64,000 nt of DNA from Rhipidocladum racemiflorum (Eukaryota; Streptophyta; Magnoliopsida; Poales; Poaceae). Made by a program: the position numbers and the translations under genes. Positions 32,897-46,200 of this stretch are shown in pieces; position 1 is the first letter of the stretch, and every line of letters starts with the position of its first letter. The notes under the pieces are model-generated. The model was not told the DNA's origin, searched no databases, and saw only the letters and a program-made list of their open reading frames with translations. The stretch covers positions 11,174,501 to 11,238,500 of the forward strand of contig CM070578.1 of the NCBI GenBank assembly GCA_036346355.1, given 5' to 3'.

Positions 32897-33300
32897 TTTA
32901 TATTTTTAATATTATTTATTCAACTTCTAACAAAAAAAAGAGGCTAAAAACACCTATCAGGTACTTTCCGATCGTTGCAAGAATGCAAGTTCCAACCAAA
33001 CTGTAAAGTGTCGGTACAGTAAGCAGTACAATGACAGAGAGCATCAATCTATCGGATCGAAGACCTCACATCACACCACATGGTGCGTCCCAAACACATG
33101 GCCATGATGGGCCCCACGAGGAGGGTCCATAGTGTTGCTCAAATAGGCTCAAATAGGCTTCTTCACGTACGAGCTCTGTCTACGACCCAGCGGGCCGAGA
33201 GTCGCGTCCGCATTTCGGGCTAGTAATTTTCTTCCTTTCGGCACCTCACCTCTACATAGGCAGCTTCTCCTCAAACAGCAAAAACAAGAAAACAATTGTC
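31939..33300. other. AT-rich intergenic sequence
   Basis: No gene is recognised. It contains a (TA)n microsatellite at 32851-32892 and T-rich tracts around 32205-32270. Confidence 0.5.
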
Positions 33301-33303
33301 TTA

Positions 33304-33722
33304 GGGCCTGTTTGGGAGAGCTCCACTCCAAAAAAATCAGCTCCACTCCACCAACTTTATCATAGAGTAGCTCCATCATAAAGTTGAAGTATGGAAGGGA
33401 GGTGTTTGGTTTGCAAATTAGATCTAGCTTCAAGAATAGATGGGTTTGATGTGGATACCCATTTGTGCCCTTGGATGTTGAATGGAGGTGGGTAATTACC
33501 TCATATGTGTAACTAATGGCAAAGGTGGGTAATTACCTATGAACTTCACGAGTGGGTATGAAACAGTGTTTCTTGGAGTACCCCTTGAGGAGCTCCACAA
33601 AAACCATGAAGCAGCCCCCCTAGATTCACATTTTTTCTGAAGCCGGAGTTCTGTGTAGCTGAGGTGTTTAGCTACACGAAGTTGGAGTGAAGCTGAAAAT
33701 TGAGGAGCAGTACTCTCCCGCC
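33304..33722. mobile_element. Tourist-like (PIF/Harbinger) MITE
   Basis: The left end is GGGCCTGTTTGGGAGAGC. The right end, reversed, reads GGCGGGAGAG, with a small deletion in the CTGTTT part. Both ends are flanked by TTA (33301-33303 and 33723-33725), the 3-bp duplication of Tourist elements. The interior has complementary CTCCACTCC and TTGGAGTG blocks. No coding is seen. Confidence 0.6.
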
Positions 33723-33725
33723 TTA

Positions 33726-34243
33726 GCTTCAACTACTACAGCGACCACAATGTAGCATCGGACTTTTAGTTGACCTAGCTAGCAGCACCTCTTCATGAAG
33801 CTTCAGTTGCTACAACATCTTGTTATGCTCCTAGAAAACAAAATGTGGAACAAAATGGGCCTGATTCGTGCCATGAGCAAGGCATTCACTATGGGCTCAT
33901 GGTAAAAGTCCTTCGAGACATGGAATCTCGGAGCAGCACTAAAGCAAGGGATCACTGAACATTGTGCAAGCTTAAGCAGAAATACAAACAAGCGTTGCGA
34001 GTTACATGCAGCTGTACAACAAAAAAGCTAAACCTACACACACCCGGTAGATTTGAGCACAAGAACACACACACACACACACACACACACACTGACACAC
34101 ACACACATTCTGGTTTTTAAGGGGTGCCGCAACAGGCATGCTATTTGTAGATGGCCACAGAGGAGCCTTGCCGCATCAGAACAAAGAGATGCAAGGAATG
34201 CACAGGCTCAGCTGACCCCTCGGCCCTGGCAATGGAAGGTGCT
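33726..34243 (-). other. 3' UTR and downstream flank of the unknown gene
   Basis: This lies downstream of the stop at 34244 on the minus strand. It contains an AC microsatellite (34065-34107) interrupted by one TG. No separate gene is seen. Confidence 0.5.
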
Positions 34244-37200
34244 TCAGTTTTCTTCTTGGGGTTGGAGCATCTCGAGCGCAAGCATTGGTTGCTGTTCCGG
34301 CTCATAGTCATCTGTTGCAATGGGATCACAGGCTAGCGCCCTGGGGATCCATGGCATGTGCGCCCCCTCATGGCATAAGTTCTGCAAATAATGAGGATAA
34401 ATTTGGCTTTAGTCCACTAACTCTCCGGTGCCTTCAGCAAAGCCAGTCCCAAGAGAGGAGCAATTTAAATGGATGGAGATCTTCTTTTTTTTTTTTTTGC
34501 TAGAGATGAGATTTTCAAATACTATAACTATATTGCATGAACATTCATCGGTTAGTCACCAGATCATCCCTGGATAATATCTGATCTGATGCGAGAAATA
34601 AAATCCACAGAATGAAAATCAAACAAGTCCCCTTTTATGCCTGCAGTAGAACGGTAGATAATTGTCTTATTCCATGAATTCCATGGACCAATTTTGAAAT
34701 TACTTAAGCGATTTCCATCATAAAAGGAAACACAGAGAATTTATCATCCTTGAGTATGGTAGGTTGCTGCTAATACTGAGTATCATATGTTACTGCTAAT
34801 ACTGAACTTTGCTTCCCTTTACAGCAAATCATGAAGCAAGCAAGCATCTCATACGTGGACATATTTCCAACCATACCACTGCACCGTTAAATGAGGAACA
34901 ATAATCCTCAATTTTCACTAGGGTAATTTAAGAAATTTGTTGGGTAAAGCCGTTTGAACCATTTATAATTCACTAACTTTACTTCCATTATAAGAGACCA
35001 TTAGCATTGCAAACAAAACAATAAATAGGATGATAAGCATAGATCACCTCCAACCAGAAGAAGAATTTTCGCAGGAGGCTCAGTCGTCTCTCATCACAGT
35101 CAGCAGAGTCTATCTGTATGGCTAGATCTGCATGATATACTAAACATTAGTCTTGGTAGCAAAGTATGATACAATCATACAGATGCAACCTACCGACTCA
35201 TTCCATGGCAAGTAATTCACAAAGTACAAAATTACATTGCAGCATCAAAAGCACAGCCTTCAAAACTGTTACCAGTGCCATACTGCCATGAGAATCAAAT
35301 TCAATATATAACAAAGTGCATAAGACGATGTCAGGACCCCGAATTTGCAAATCCGGACCCTCTGTGTATTCAGCACTAGTCCAGGAACGCGCTAGTGCAC
35401 ACAGTCTTAACATCGGTAAATATCACAATCATACCAAACGATACCAATAAAGTACTTTATTTAAATAACCAAACTGGTTACTCGACCTTATGGCCAAGTT
35501 ACAAAATGTATGCCTCGCAAGGCGAAACTTATTCAGAGAAAAATAATAGCAAATGAAAATAAGATAACCGTGGCGCCATCCAGATACCACAGAAATCGAC
35601 CGGCTCGCATCCCTAAGTAGACGGATCTTCTTGGAGTTCCTCCTCCAAAGTGGTGTAGTCTCCTCTTCAACTGGTATTGTGTTGAGGCAAGGGTGAGTAC
35701 TTGGTACTCAAAGAAGTCATGCACAGAATGCAAGCTAATATACTATATGCATGGCTTGGTACAAAGGAATAGCTCAAGGTATATTTGCGATAAAGACATT
35801 TGACAAGTAATATAGGTAGATTCGGAAGCAAGAGAAATAAGTAAAGCGTAAATAACTTTTCAAGAAGTTTTAATAAACATTTTCCCCATCCTAAACCACA
35901 TTACCATCATCTTTATTCTTAAACTGCACCAACCTTTCAAATCCAAGTTATTTTCGTAAAATCTAACCCTTGATCAGTAATTCCGAGCATTGTCGATCAC
36001 AGTGGACTCGGCTATTTAAATAGATTCTACACTCTGCAGAGGTTATGCACTTTACCCACAAGATACAAATCAAACACCACAAAGGCGAGTTCCTCAGTAA
36101 CAAAGCCTTTCTAAGCCTCAAACAACACAGTGGTCCTCTCCTGCTCAGGTGCTCTACACCATCCCTTCCCTTAGCCAAGGCGAAGTATGGGACCAACACA
36201 CCGATTAGATGGGTATCCGGCCACGACCACGATACGCTCCCCGCACAATCACACAAACGGTGTAATTGACACCCTGAGGCTCCACAAGTGAGTCCTTAGC
36301 GACTTAGTCAACTAGGGCCGTCCCATTCCACCATGTGGTTGCAAGTATGACCTGGTTCAAAGGCTTGCAAGGTTAAGTCCTTAGAGTGACCAGGGCAAGA
36401 CTACCCAAGAACCAAATCAACATTCCTAACGCCACAACCGGCACACTGATTACTCTTGCCACATGCCCCGGCCGAAATCGTTTATCAAACTCCAGTTGAT
36501 TACCATGCACCACGTGCCATCAACATCACATGATACTTTTCCAAAACAGGTTCAATATATCATTAAGTCAATATTAACATTTAATTATCCAAAATCATGT
36601 TATGAGCACGTGGCGAGTCTAAGCGGTACTACATCGGTCTAAATCCATGTTGGCAAGTTAATAATGTCCAACTAGTAATCCACAACTAGGGTGACAAGGG
36701 ATCATGGCACATACTTAGATAATCAAGGTGTCATACAGCAAATTGGTATTTATCTAATCCCCATGTTTAAACAAAGTATTTTTCTAATTGAACTAGCATG
36801 CGATAGTTTAAAATCAAAATAGATTTCGAAATAGGATCAACATGGTCAAAGCACAACTTGCCTTGAAAAAGTACTTGCTCTTGGTCTTGAGTTGGATCCT
36901 GAGTCAACACTTCTCCTTCGAATCCTTCCGGCACTTCAACGTCTACTCGTAAAGCGTGCAAATAGCAAATACACAAATAAACACTAGGCAAAAACATCCC
37001 AAAACTCCAAATAAAATCCATAAACAGAGAGAACATAATTTTCTGGATTTTTAGAAACTGGAATCGTCAAATTTGGAGTTAAAACGCAAAAGTTATGATT
37101 ATTTAAAGTTTAAATAATCAATTAAATAATTTTACAGAGAAAAACTTTAGTCCAAAAATTAAATAAAATTTATATTTAGGTAGATCTTAATTTTATACAA

Positions 37201-40200
37201 ATTTAGAAATTTGAATCACTCAAATCGGAGTTGAAACGCAAAAGTTATAAGCGTTTGAAGTTTGAATCTAAATTTGAATCAATATTTCAATTAATAAATC
37301 ATTTTCTTTTCGAAATTAATTATTGCGTCGGCATGGACACGTGGCGACCTCCGATTGGTCCACAAGTTTTGTCGACGCCAAGACCGAACGGCTCCCACGA
37401 TGACGCCAAAGATGACGCCATCATGCCACGTGGCATCGCCCGTGATGACACGTGTCCCGCATCTTGTCTTTGTGGATCGGCGACGGCACGGCTTGGTCCA
37501 CGGTGAATCCGGTCCACCGGACCGCGTGTCATCGACATCACGGACCCCACTTGTCGGCTTGGGCTCATCTTTGGCGCGGGCGCGGCGGCCGACGTGAGCC
37601 TCGAGACGCAGCGGCGTGTCGAGACAGCGCCACGCGCGAGTGTCTGCAGACTAGAGTACACGTGGCGCTATCCTGGCCGTTGGTTTGAAATCCGACGGCT
37701 CGGATTGGATCTAGGCTCATGTGTTGGAAGCGGGCGTGGCCGATCGTGGGGCCGCTGGATCTTAATCCAACGGTCCGCATCCGATCTGGGTTCCGAGGTT
37801 TTGGTTACACGTGGCTCACCTGGATCGTTGGATTTCGATCGGACGGTTGGCGTGCTTGGGGTTGACGATGGTGTTGCGGCGGCCGCTCGTCGGAGTCGGG
37901 AAGGCGACCTTCCCACACGGCGTTTGAGGGCGTCTCCGGTGAAGTGATCGCTACTCCCAGACGCGCCTGCGTCCTTGCGGTCTCGGATCCGCCACCAACA
38001 CGACGGAGAAGCGGTGGGCGGCGGCGAACGACGCCAAAACCCTAAATTAACCACTAATCAACTCCGGCGAGGAATCGTGAGCACGGAGGAGCTCTCCGAG
38101 TGGCGGCTAGGGCAAAAGGTGCGCCGCGGTGGCGGTGATCCTCGTGCACGCACTCACGCCTTAAATCTGGCTCGGACGTCGAGATGCCGACGGTTTCCAT
38201 GGCGAGGCCGATGCAGGCGGCAGTCCGGCTTCCGGACACGGCAGCGGCGACGCGGCTCAATCCTAGCCGTCCACGCGGCCGCGACCAGACGGCCACGATC
38301 GCCGCACGAACGGGTTCGACTTCGGTCTCGACTAGGCGGCGTGGCGCCAATCACAACCGTTGGATCTTGATCCAACGGCGGTCGGCGTAACTAGGGTTGA
38401 AGCGAGCGGGTTCGGCTCGACCACGTGGCTGTCGGACTCGAACTCGAGTCCGACTCGGGCTCGATCGGATGAACACGATACAAACCACTCGCATTTTCCA
38501 ATGATTTAATATTTAAAATAATTCCCGATAATTCATTTAATTCATTAAAAATAGCAAAATACTGAAAAATTCGAGAAAAATTACGGAAAATATTTTGGAT
38601 CATTTTGGACTCAAATAAAATATTTCCAACAAAATTTTATTTGCAAAATCAAATTCTTTAATTATTTCAAAATGGAATAAATTCAAATAAATTCCAAATA
38701 AATCCAAATAAATTCGAGAAAATTCCAAAAATTCACCAAAGTGCCAAATCACACATGAATTCAAGAAAAGCAAAATTTTTGGGGTGTTACAAACCTCCTT
38801 AATAGAATCTCGTCCACGAGATTCGTGGCTCACTACGAATAGGTTTGGAAACTCTTTCTTCAAATCCTCTTGTGACTCCCAAGTCGCTTCGCTTCTGCAT
38901 GGTTACTCCACCGAACTCTACAAAACGGGTTGACTTATTTCTAGTTTCTCGATCCATTGTGTCCGAATCTTCACTGATGCTCCTTATAAGTCAAATCCTC
39001 TTGCAACTCAATTGACTCTAGCGGTGTCTGCATTCCTCGGGAACTTCGGAGACACTTCTTCAATCAGGACACATGGAATACATCATGCACTCCCGCCAAC
39101 GATTGCGGCAACTCCGGTGATAAGCAACTTCGCCTCTGCGGCTCAAAATCTTAAATGGTCCAACATAGCAGGTGCAAGTTTCCCTTTGGCATGGAACCTC
39201 TTAACTCCCCGAGAGGCGTAACTCGAGGTAAACAAAGTCTTCTCGTTCAAAACTCAAGTCTCGGCGACGATTGTCGGCATAACTCTTCCGCCGAGATTGG
39301 GCTATCTTCAACCTTTCCCTAATCATAGCGATGCTCTTGACCTCTTGAAGAATATCAGGCCCAAAGACACGGCGCCACGGTCTCATTCCAATTCAATGGC
39401 GTCCGACAGCGAGTCGACCATACAGGCCTCAAAAGGTGACATCTCAGAACTAGCTGATAACTATTGTTGTAATCGAACTCGGCATACGGTAAACTCTTAT
39501 CCCAAGAAGTAGCATAAGCTAATGCACAAGCTCTCAACATATCCTCCAGAATCGGTTGACTCTTTCGGCCTGGTCTGTCCGTCTGTGGATGATAAGGCAT
39601 CTTGAAGTTCAAACGGGTTCCCATGGCTTCATGCAACTTATTCCGTAACCTTGAGGTAAATTGGGTTCCTTCCGTCTGATACAATCCTCTTTGGCACTCC
39701 GTGCAAACAGACAATCCCGATCATGTACAATTATGCTAATTTATCTCCGAGTAAGTGGTCTTCACGGGGATAAAATGGGCTACTTTAGTCAAGCGATCCA
39801 CTATAACCCATATGGAGTCATAACCTCCTTGAGTCTTGACAAACCGGTAATGAAATCCATTCCGATTTCCTCCCACTTCCACTCGAGTATTTTCACGGTT
39901 GTAGCAATCCTGCCGGTCTCTCGATGCATTGCCTTGACTCTCCGGCATACGCCGCACAATGCAACATGCTCGGCAACTTCACGTTTCATACTCGGCCAGA
40001 ATCTCTCCTTCAGATCCTGATACATCTTGGCGCTTCCAGGATGAATTGAGTACTTGGAGTCATGGGCTTCCTCCAGAATCAGTTGCTTTAACTCCCTTTT
40101 GTTAGGCACACAAATCCGATCCTTCATCCATAACGTGCCTTGCTCATCCAACTTGAAGTCCTCTGCCTTGCCTTCCTCCTTGATGGACTTAATCCTGCGG

Positions 40201-43200
40201 ATCTTGTCATCATCCTTCTGTCCTTCTCGGATCCGATCCTCTAGGGTAGGCTTTACATCAAATGCGGCCAAGAATCAGATAGGTACAACCTCAATCTTCA
40301 TCTTACGAAAATCCTCACATAACTAATCCTGACATGTGGCTAGCAACGAACTCACGGTATGGCTTTTCCGACTCAGAGCATCGGCTACTACGTTGGCCTT
40401 CCCAGGATGGTAATGGATTCCAACATTATAGTCCTTGATCAACTCTAACCATCTCTCTCCGCCTCATATTCGATCCGATTGGTGAATATGTACTTAAGGC
40501 TCTTATGATCCGTATACACTTCACATCTGTTTCCAATCGATAGTGACGCCATATCTTCAAAGCATGCACTACGGCAGCCTAACTCTAAGTCATGTGTCGG
40601 ATAATTTTCCTCATGCGGCCTCAAGCGCCTTGATGCATAAGCGGCGACCTTTCCATTCTCATCGGCAAAGACACATCCAAGTCCTTGGCGCGATGCGTCA
40701 CAATAAATATCGAAGCTTTGAGCAACATCCAGGTAGAACTAACACCGGTCGGCGTCAATCGCTTCTTCACTCTGAAATCCTTTCTCACATTCAGCGTCCA
40801 TGCAAACTTCTTTTCCTTCTTCAAGAGTTGCGTAAGAGGTTTCGCAATTGTCGAAAAGCCTTCGATGAAACGGCGGTAGTATCCTGCCATTCCAAGGAAA
40901 CTCAGAATCTGGGTCACCGTCTTTGGTCGTTCCCAATGTAACACGCCTTCTACTTTGCTTTGATCTACTGGCGACTCATTCCGGTCATTACATGTCCAAG
41001 AAACTCCACCTTGTCCTTCCAAAAATCACACTTGTGAACTTGGCGAAAAGTTGTCGTTCCTCGCCTTTTCCAAAACTCGCCTTAAGTGTTCGGCATGTTC
41101 ATCCTCTGTCTTGGAGTAGATTAGGATATCGTCTATGAACACGACGACAAACTTGTCCAAATATTCCATGAACACCTTATTCATCATATTCATGAAATAA
41201 ATTTGGCGCATTCGTCGGACCAAAGGACATAATCGTAAACTCGTAATGTCCATATCTTGACGAGAATGCGCCTTCTGAATATCTTACGATCGGATCTTCA
41301 AGCGATGGTATCCCGATCTCGGATCAATATTGGAGAAAACTCCGCTCCTCTTAATCGATCAAACAAATCATCAATCCTGGGTAGCGGATACTTATTCTTC
41401 ACGGTGACTTCATTGAGTGCACGGTAGTCAATGCACATCCTGAAACTCCCGCCCTTCTTCTTGACAAACAAAACGGTGCTCCCACGGCGACGAACTTGGT
41501 CTCGATAAATCCTTTCTCCATTAACTCCTCTAGTTTGTTTCTTCATTTCTACCAACTCCTCGGTGGACATCCGATAGGGTCTCTTTGCTATCTGCGGTCT
41601 TGTGCAGTACAAGCTCTATCACAAACTCTATGTCCCCTGTCTGGCGGCATACCGTAGATTTTCTGAAAACATCCGGGTACTCATTCACTCTTTGGGACAT
41701 CCTCTATGCCGATTGCCTTGGTACTGTTAACCATCAATTGTCCATCTCTAATCGCAGTGGCTTGAAATTCCACTTTCTTCCCACAGGCTCTCAATCGAGA
41801 TAGTCCTTCGTCCACAATCCAATACGGCCTTGTGCTTGGATAACGATCCATTCCCAATATGACGTCTAAAGTCCGGGTCTCCAAAATCATAAGGTTTGCT
41901 AGGAACTCTATTCCATCTATTAGTATTCTCACCGGAACATCCTACTTTCGTTCGGAGTTCTAACCGAGGGTTTGAACTAAAAGCATGCACTTAAGTCTTG
42001 CAATCCTCAAATCATTTCTAGTAGCAAAGCCTTGCGAAACAAACGAATGCGAAGCTCCAGAGTCAAACAAAACTGTTGCAGGTACTGAGTTACTCCCTCC
42101 GTTTCTTTTTATAAGGCTTATTTGGTTTCGTTAGGACAAGACTTTGACCAACGATTACTTCATTAATATATCATTTATGCAATACAAAATCATAATTATA
42201 TATAAGTACTTTTGAATACAAATCTGCTAATATCAATTTTGTGTCATAAAAATTATATGCTAATAGAGTAATTGTTGGTCAAAGTCTTGTCCTAACGAAA
42301 CCAAATACGCCTTATAAAAAGAAACGGAGGGAGTAACAAGTAACTTACCCAGTACGACGTCCGTAGCATTCTGCAGTGCATCTGCGGTGACATGGTTGAC
42401 TCGGCCTCTCACCACGATGCAGGGTGTGGCTCTGATCTTTGGCGTCCTAGCAGGTGGTTCCTAGGTTGAAGCGGCCCGGGTCGCTCTGCTGTCTTCTTTG
42501 GACAAGCTGTTGGCAAAGTGTCACGGCTCGTTGCGATTGTAGCGGCGTCTCACTTTGTTCCTTCTTGTTGCACGGAGTAAGCGTTTCTAGCGGTGAGTGC
42601 AGTAGTTACGATTGGAGTCTTGGTCTTTGAGGATGGTGTCCTTGTTGCACTCTGTGGTTGGAATCAAGAATTGATTTGGTGCAACTCTCAAAGCCATTGC
42701 GTTCCTGGCGTGATCCTTCTTTGTTGCATCCTGCGCTTCTGTTCTCATCCGGGCCTTGCGCTTGTCCTCAAGAATAAGCGCCTTATTCACCAACTCTTGG
42801 AAATCTGGAAAGGTGTGGGTGATCAACCCTACTTGCAATCCTGAGTTAAGTCCCTTCATAAAACGAGGCTGCGGATTTATCTGTCGCTACATCCTCAAAG
42901 TGCGTAGCGTGCTAGCTGTGTGAACTTGTTCGTAGTCGGCCACCGGTGATTACCTTGCTTGATGCTCAACTCCTCCTTCTTAAGGTCCATGATTCCTTCG
43001 TGCACGTGATCTTGTCGAATGCACCGTGAACTCTTCCCAAGTGATATCTTGAGGGTTCTCTTGCGTGCACGAAGTTCTCCCACCATTCTGGCCGTCCCTT
43101 CCAACCGATGAGAAGCGTAGAGTACCTTCTCATTTCCTATGCATTGAGCTATGTGTAGCTTCCTCTCGATTGATCTTAACCAATCATCGGCCTCCAATGG

Positions 43201-46200
43201 ATTGGCATTCCCAGAGAAAGTGGGTGGGTGAGTCCTCATGAACTCGATAGTCTTGTATTCTGGCGTGGTCCCCGATTAACTTGATTGGTGTGGCCTGGCA
43301 AAGGACGTGTTGCATTTGTTGCATCATAGCATGCATCAATCGAGTCAGGCGACAAGAAAAGCTCCAAATTCTGCATATCCAATGGCGGTCTTTGGTGCTC
43401 CATCATTGGGGTTTTCTGTTTGGCGAGAACCACTTCCATTGCTTCCAAAGTTTCCGCGGTGTTCACCATCCGTCGATTTGCTCTAGGTTTAGAGATGAGA
43501 GGGAAACAAGAATAGACAAGTAATATGGAACTTATGCGGGCGGAAGGTGTAACCTTAAGGTCCAACTTTATTATTAATAACTTGGTATGGTCGCTTACAA
43601 TGCCTAAGGGCCTTGCAACACATAATGCACACTCGACAAACAAAGCAAATCCAAATCGAACTAATTTTGGAGTCTAACGCCTAAAGGGTGACTCTTTATT
43701 CTATGACTCGACTCGGCGAAGGAGTCTCACTATAGAACCTATGCTCACTCATCGAGAAAACTTCCACGGCCTGGGTGCGGATGCTGCGGCATAGGCGCGA
43801 AACGATTGCCATGTCCAAAGAATCGTGTCATCTGTGGTAGTCGAAGAAGCGGTGTCCTCATCGAATCGACTCCTCCGATCGGCTCGTGTAGCTCAATCTG
43901 GGCTCTGAGTGCAGTCCGTACAAAGTCATCTCCAACTCGTCAATCCTTCGCAGAAGGTGTGCCACATACTCTTGAGCTTCCCGCCATCTATTCTTCTCTG
44001 TCGTGATCTCCTTGCGGGCCTTCTGTAGCTCCTTGCTTGTATTATCTAGTACATCCTCCTGGGCGACAATAAATCGTGCCAACTGTGTAACCGTGGCATC
44101 CTCATCCTGAATCTCCTTCGGGTCAAGAAGGTTATCATCTGCTGGTGATAACGGAACACCGTGCTCTCCAACTCTCTGGCGTGAATACGGGTAATGTGCC
44201 GCATTGCTCGTCGTGATACTTCTTGGATACCCATCTCGCATTGTAGATCTCCTGGCGGTCTGGTGTGTATCGAGCGATTGCCTGGGCCCTTCTTCCTAGC
44301 AGTACCTCAATCCTCACGTCACAAGCCTTGATCAATCCCGCTTGTCTGATCACTTCCACTTGGTATTGGGGCTTCTCAAAATCTCCGAGAGTCTCAGAGC
44401 ATATGCCAAAGTTCCGCGGCGTGACCAACTCCCGGATCAACGTAGTTGAACTCTTCCTCCATCTGTCACAAGAGTGCTTTACGTAAGAATTCGAATTTTT
44501 AAATTGTGACAAGGTAAGGGAAAATTTCAGCAAGAGACAAGAAAAGAGAAGGGGATAAGTCGAGATGTCATTTCTTGTCTTCACAAATTTTTAGCTTTAG
44601 AAAATAGGTTTTATCCTCATTACGACCATTCTAGCTAGGGTTGAGCCTACAGTCAACCTGGCTCTGATACCACCTCTGTCGGGACCCCGAATTTGCAAAT
44701 CCGACCCTCTGTGTATTCGGACTAGTTCGAGAACGCGCTAGTGCACACAGTCTTAACATCGGTAAATATCACAATCATACCAAACGATACCAATAAAGTA
44801 CTTTATTTAAATAACCAAATGGTTACTCGACCTTATGGCCAAGTTACAAAATGTATGCCTGCAAGGCGAAACTTATTCAGAGAAAAATAATAGCAATGAA
44901 AATAAGATAACCGTGGCGCCATCCAAGATACCACAGAAACCGATCGGGCTCGCATCCCTAAGTAGACGGATCTTCTTGGAGTTCCTCCTCCAAAGCCGTG
45001 TAGTCTCCTCTTCAACTGGTATTGTGTTGAGGCAAGGGTGAGTACTTGGTACTCGGCAAGTCATGCAATGAGAATGCAAGCTAATATACTATATGCATGG
45101 CTTGGTACAAAGGAATAGCTCAAGGTATATTTGCGAAACAAACATTTGACAAGTAATATAGGTAGATTCGAAAGCGGTAGAAATAAGTAAAGCGTAAATA
45201 ACTTTTCAAGAAGTTTTAATAAACATTTTCCCATCCTAAACCACATTACCATCATCTTTATTCTTAAACTGCACCAACCTTTCAAATCCAAGTTATTTTC
45301 GTAAAATCTAACCCTTGATTTGTAATTCCAGAGCATTGTCGATCACAGTGGACTCGGCTATTTAAATAGATTCTACACTCTGCAGAGGTTATGCACTTTA
45401 CCCACAAGATACTGATCAAACACCACAAAGGCGAGTTCAGTAACAAAGCCTTTCTAAGCCTCAAACAACACAGTGGTCCTCTCCTGGTTCGTGCTCTACA
45501 CCATCCCTTCCCTTAGCCAAGGCGAAGTATGGGACCAACACACCGATTAGATGGGTATCCGGCCACGACCACGATCGCTCCCCGCATAATCACACAAGCG
45601 GTGTAATTGACACCCTGAGGCTCCACAAGTGAGTCCTTAGCGACTTAGTCAACTAGGGCCGTCCCATTCCGACCATGTGGTTGCAAGTATGACCAGTTCA
45701 AAGGCTTGCAAGGTTAAGTCCTTAGAGTGACCAGGGCAAGACTACCCAAGAACCAAATCAACATTCCCAACGCCACAACCGGCACACTGATTACTCTTGC
45801 CACATGCCCTGGCCGAAATCGTTTATCAAACCCCGCTTGATTACCATGCACCACGTGCCATCAACATCACATGATACTTTTCCAAAACAGGTTCAATATA
45901 TCATTAAGTCAATATTAACATTTAATTATCCAAAATCATGTTATGAGCACGTAGCAGGTCTAAGCAGTATACTACAGCGGTCTAAATCCATGTTGGCAAG
46001 TTAATAATGTCCAACTAGTAATCCACAACTAGGGTGACAAGGGATCATGGCACATACTTAGATAATCAAGGTGTCATACAGCAAATTGGTATTTATCTAA
46101 TCCCCATGTTTAAACAAAGTATTTTTCTAATTGAACTAGCATGCGATAGTTTAAAATCAAAATAGATTTCGAAATAGGATCAACATGGTCAAAGCACAAC

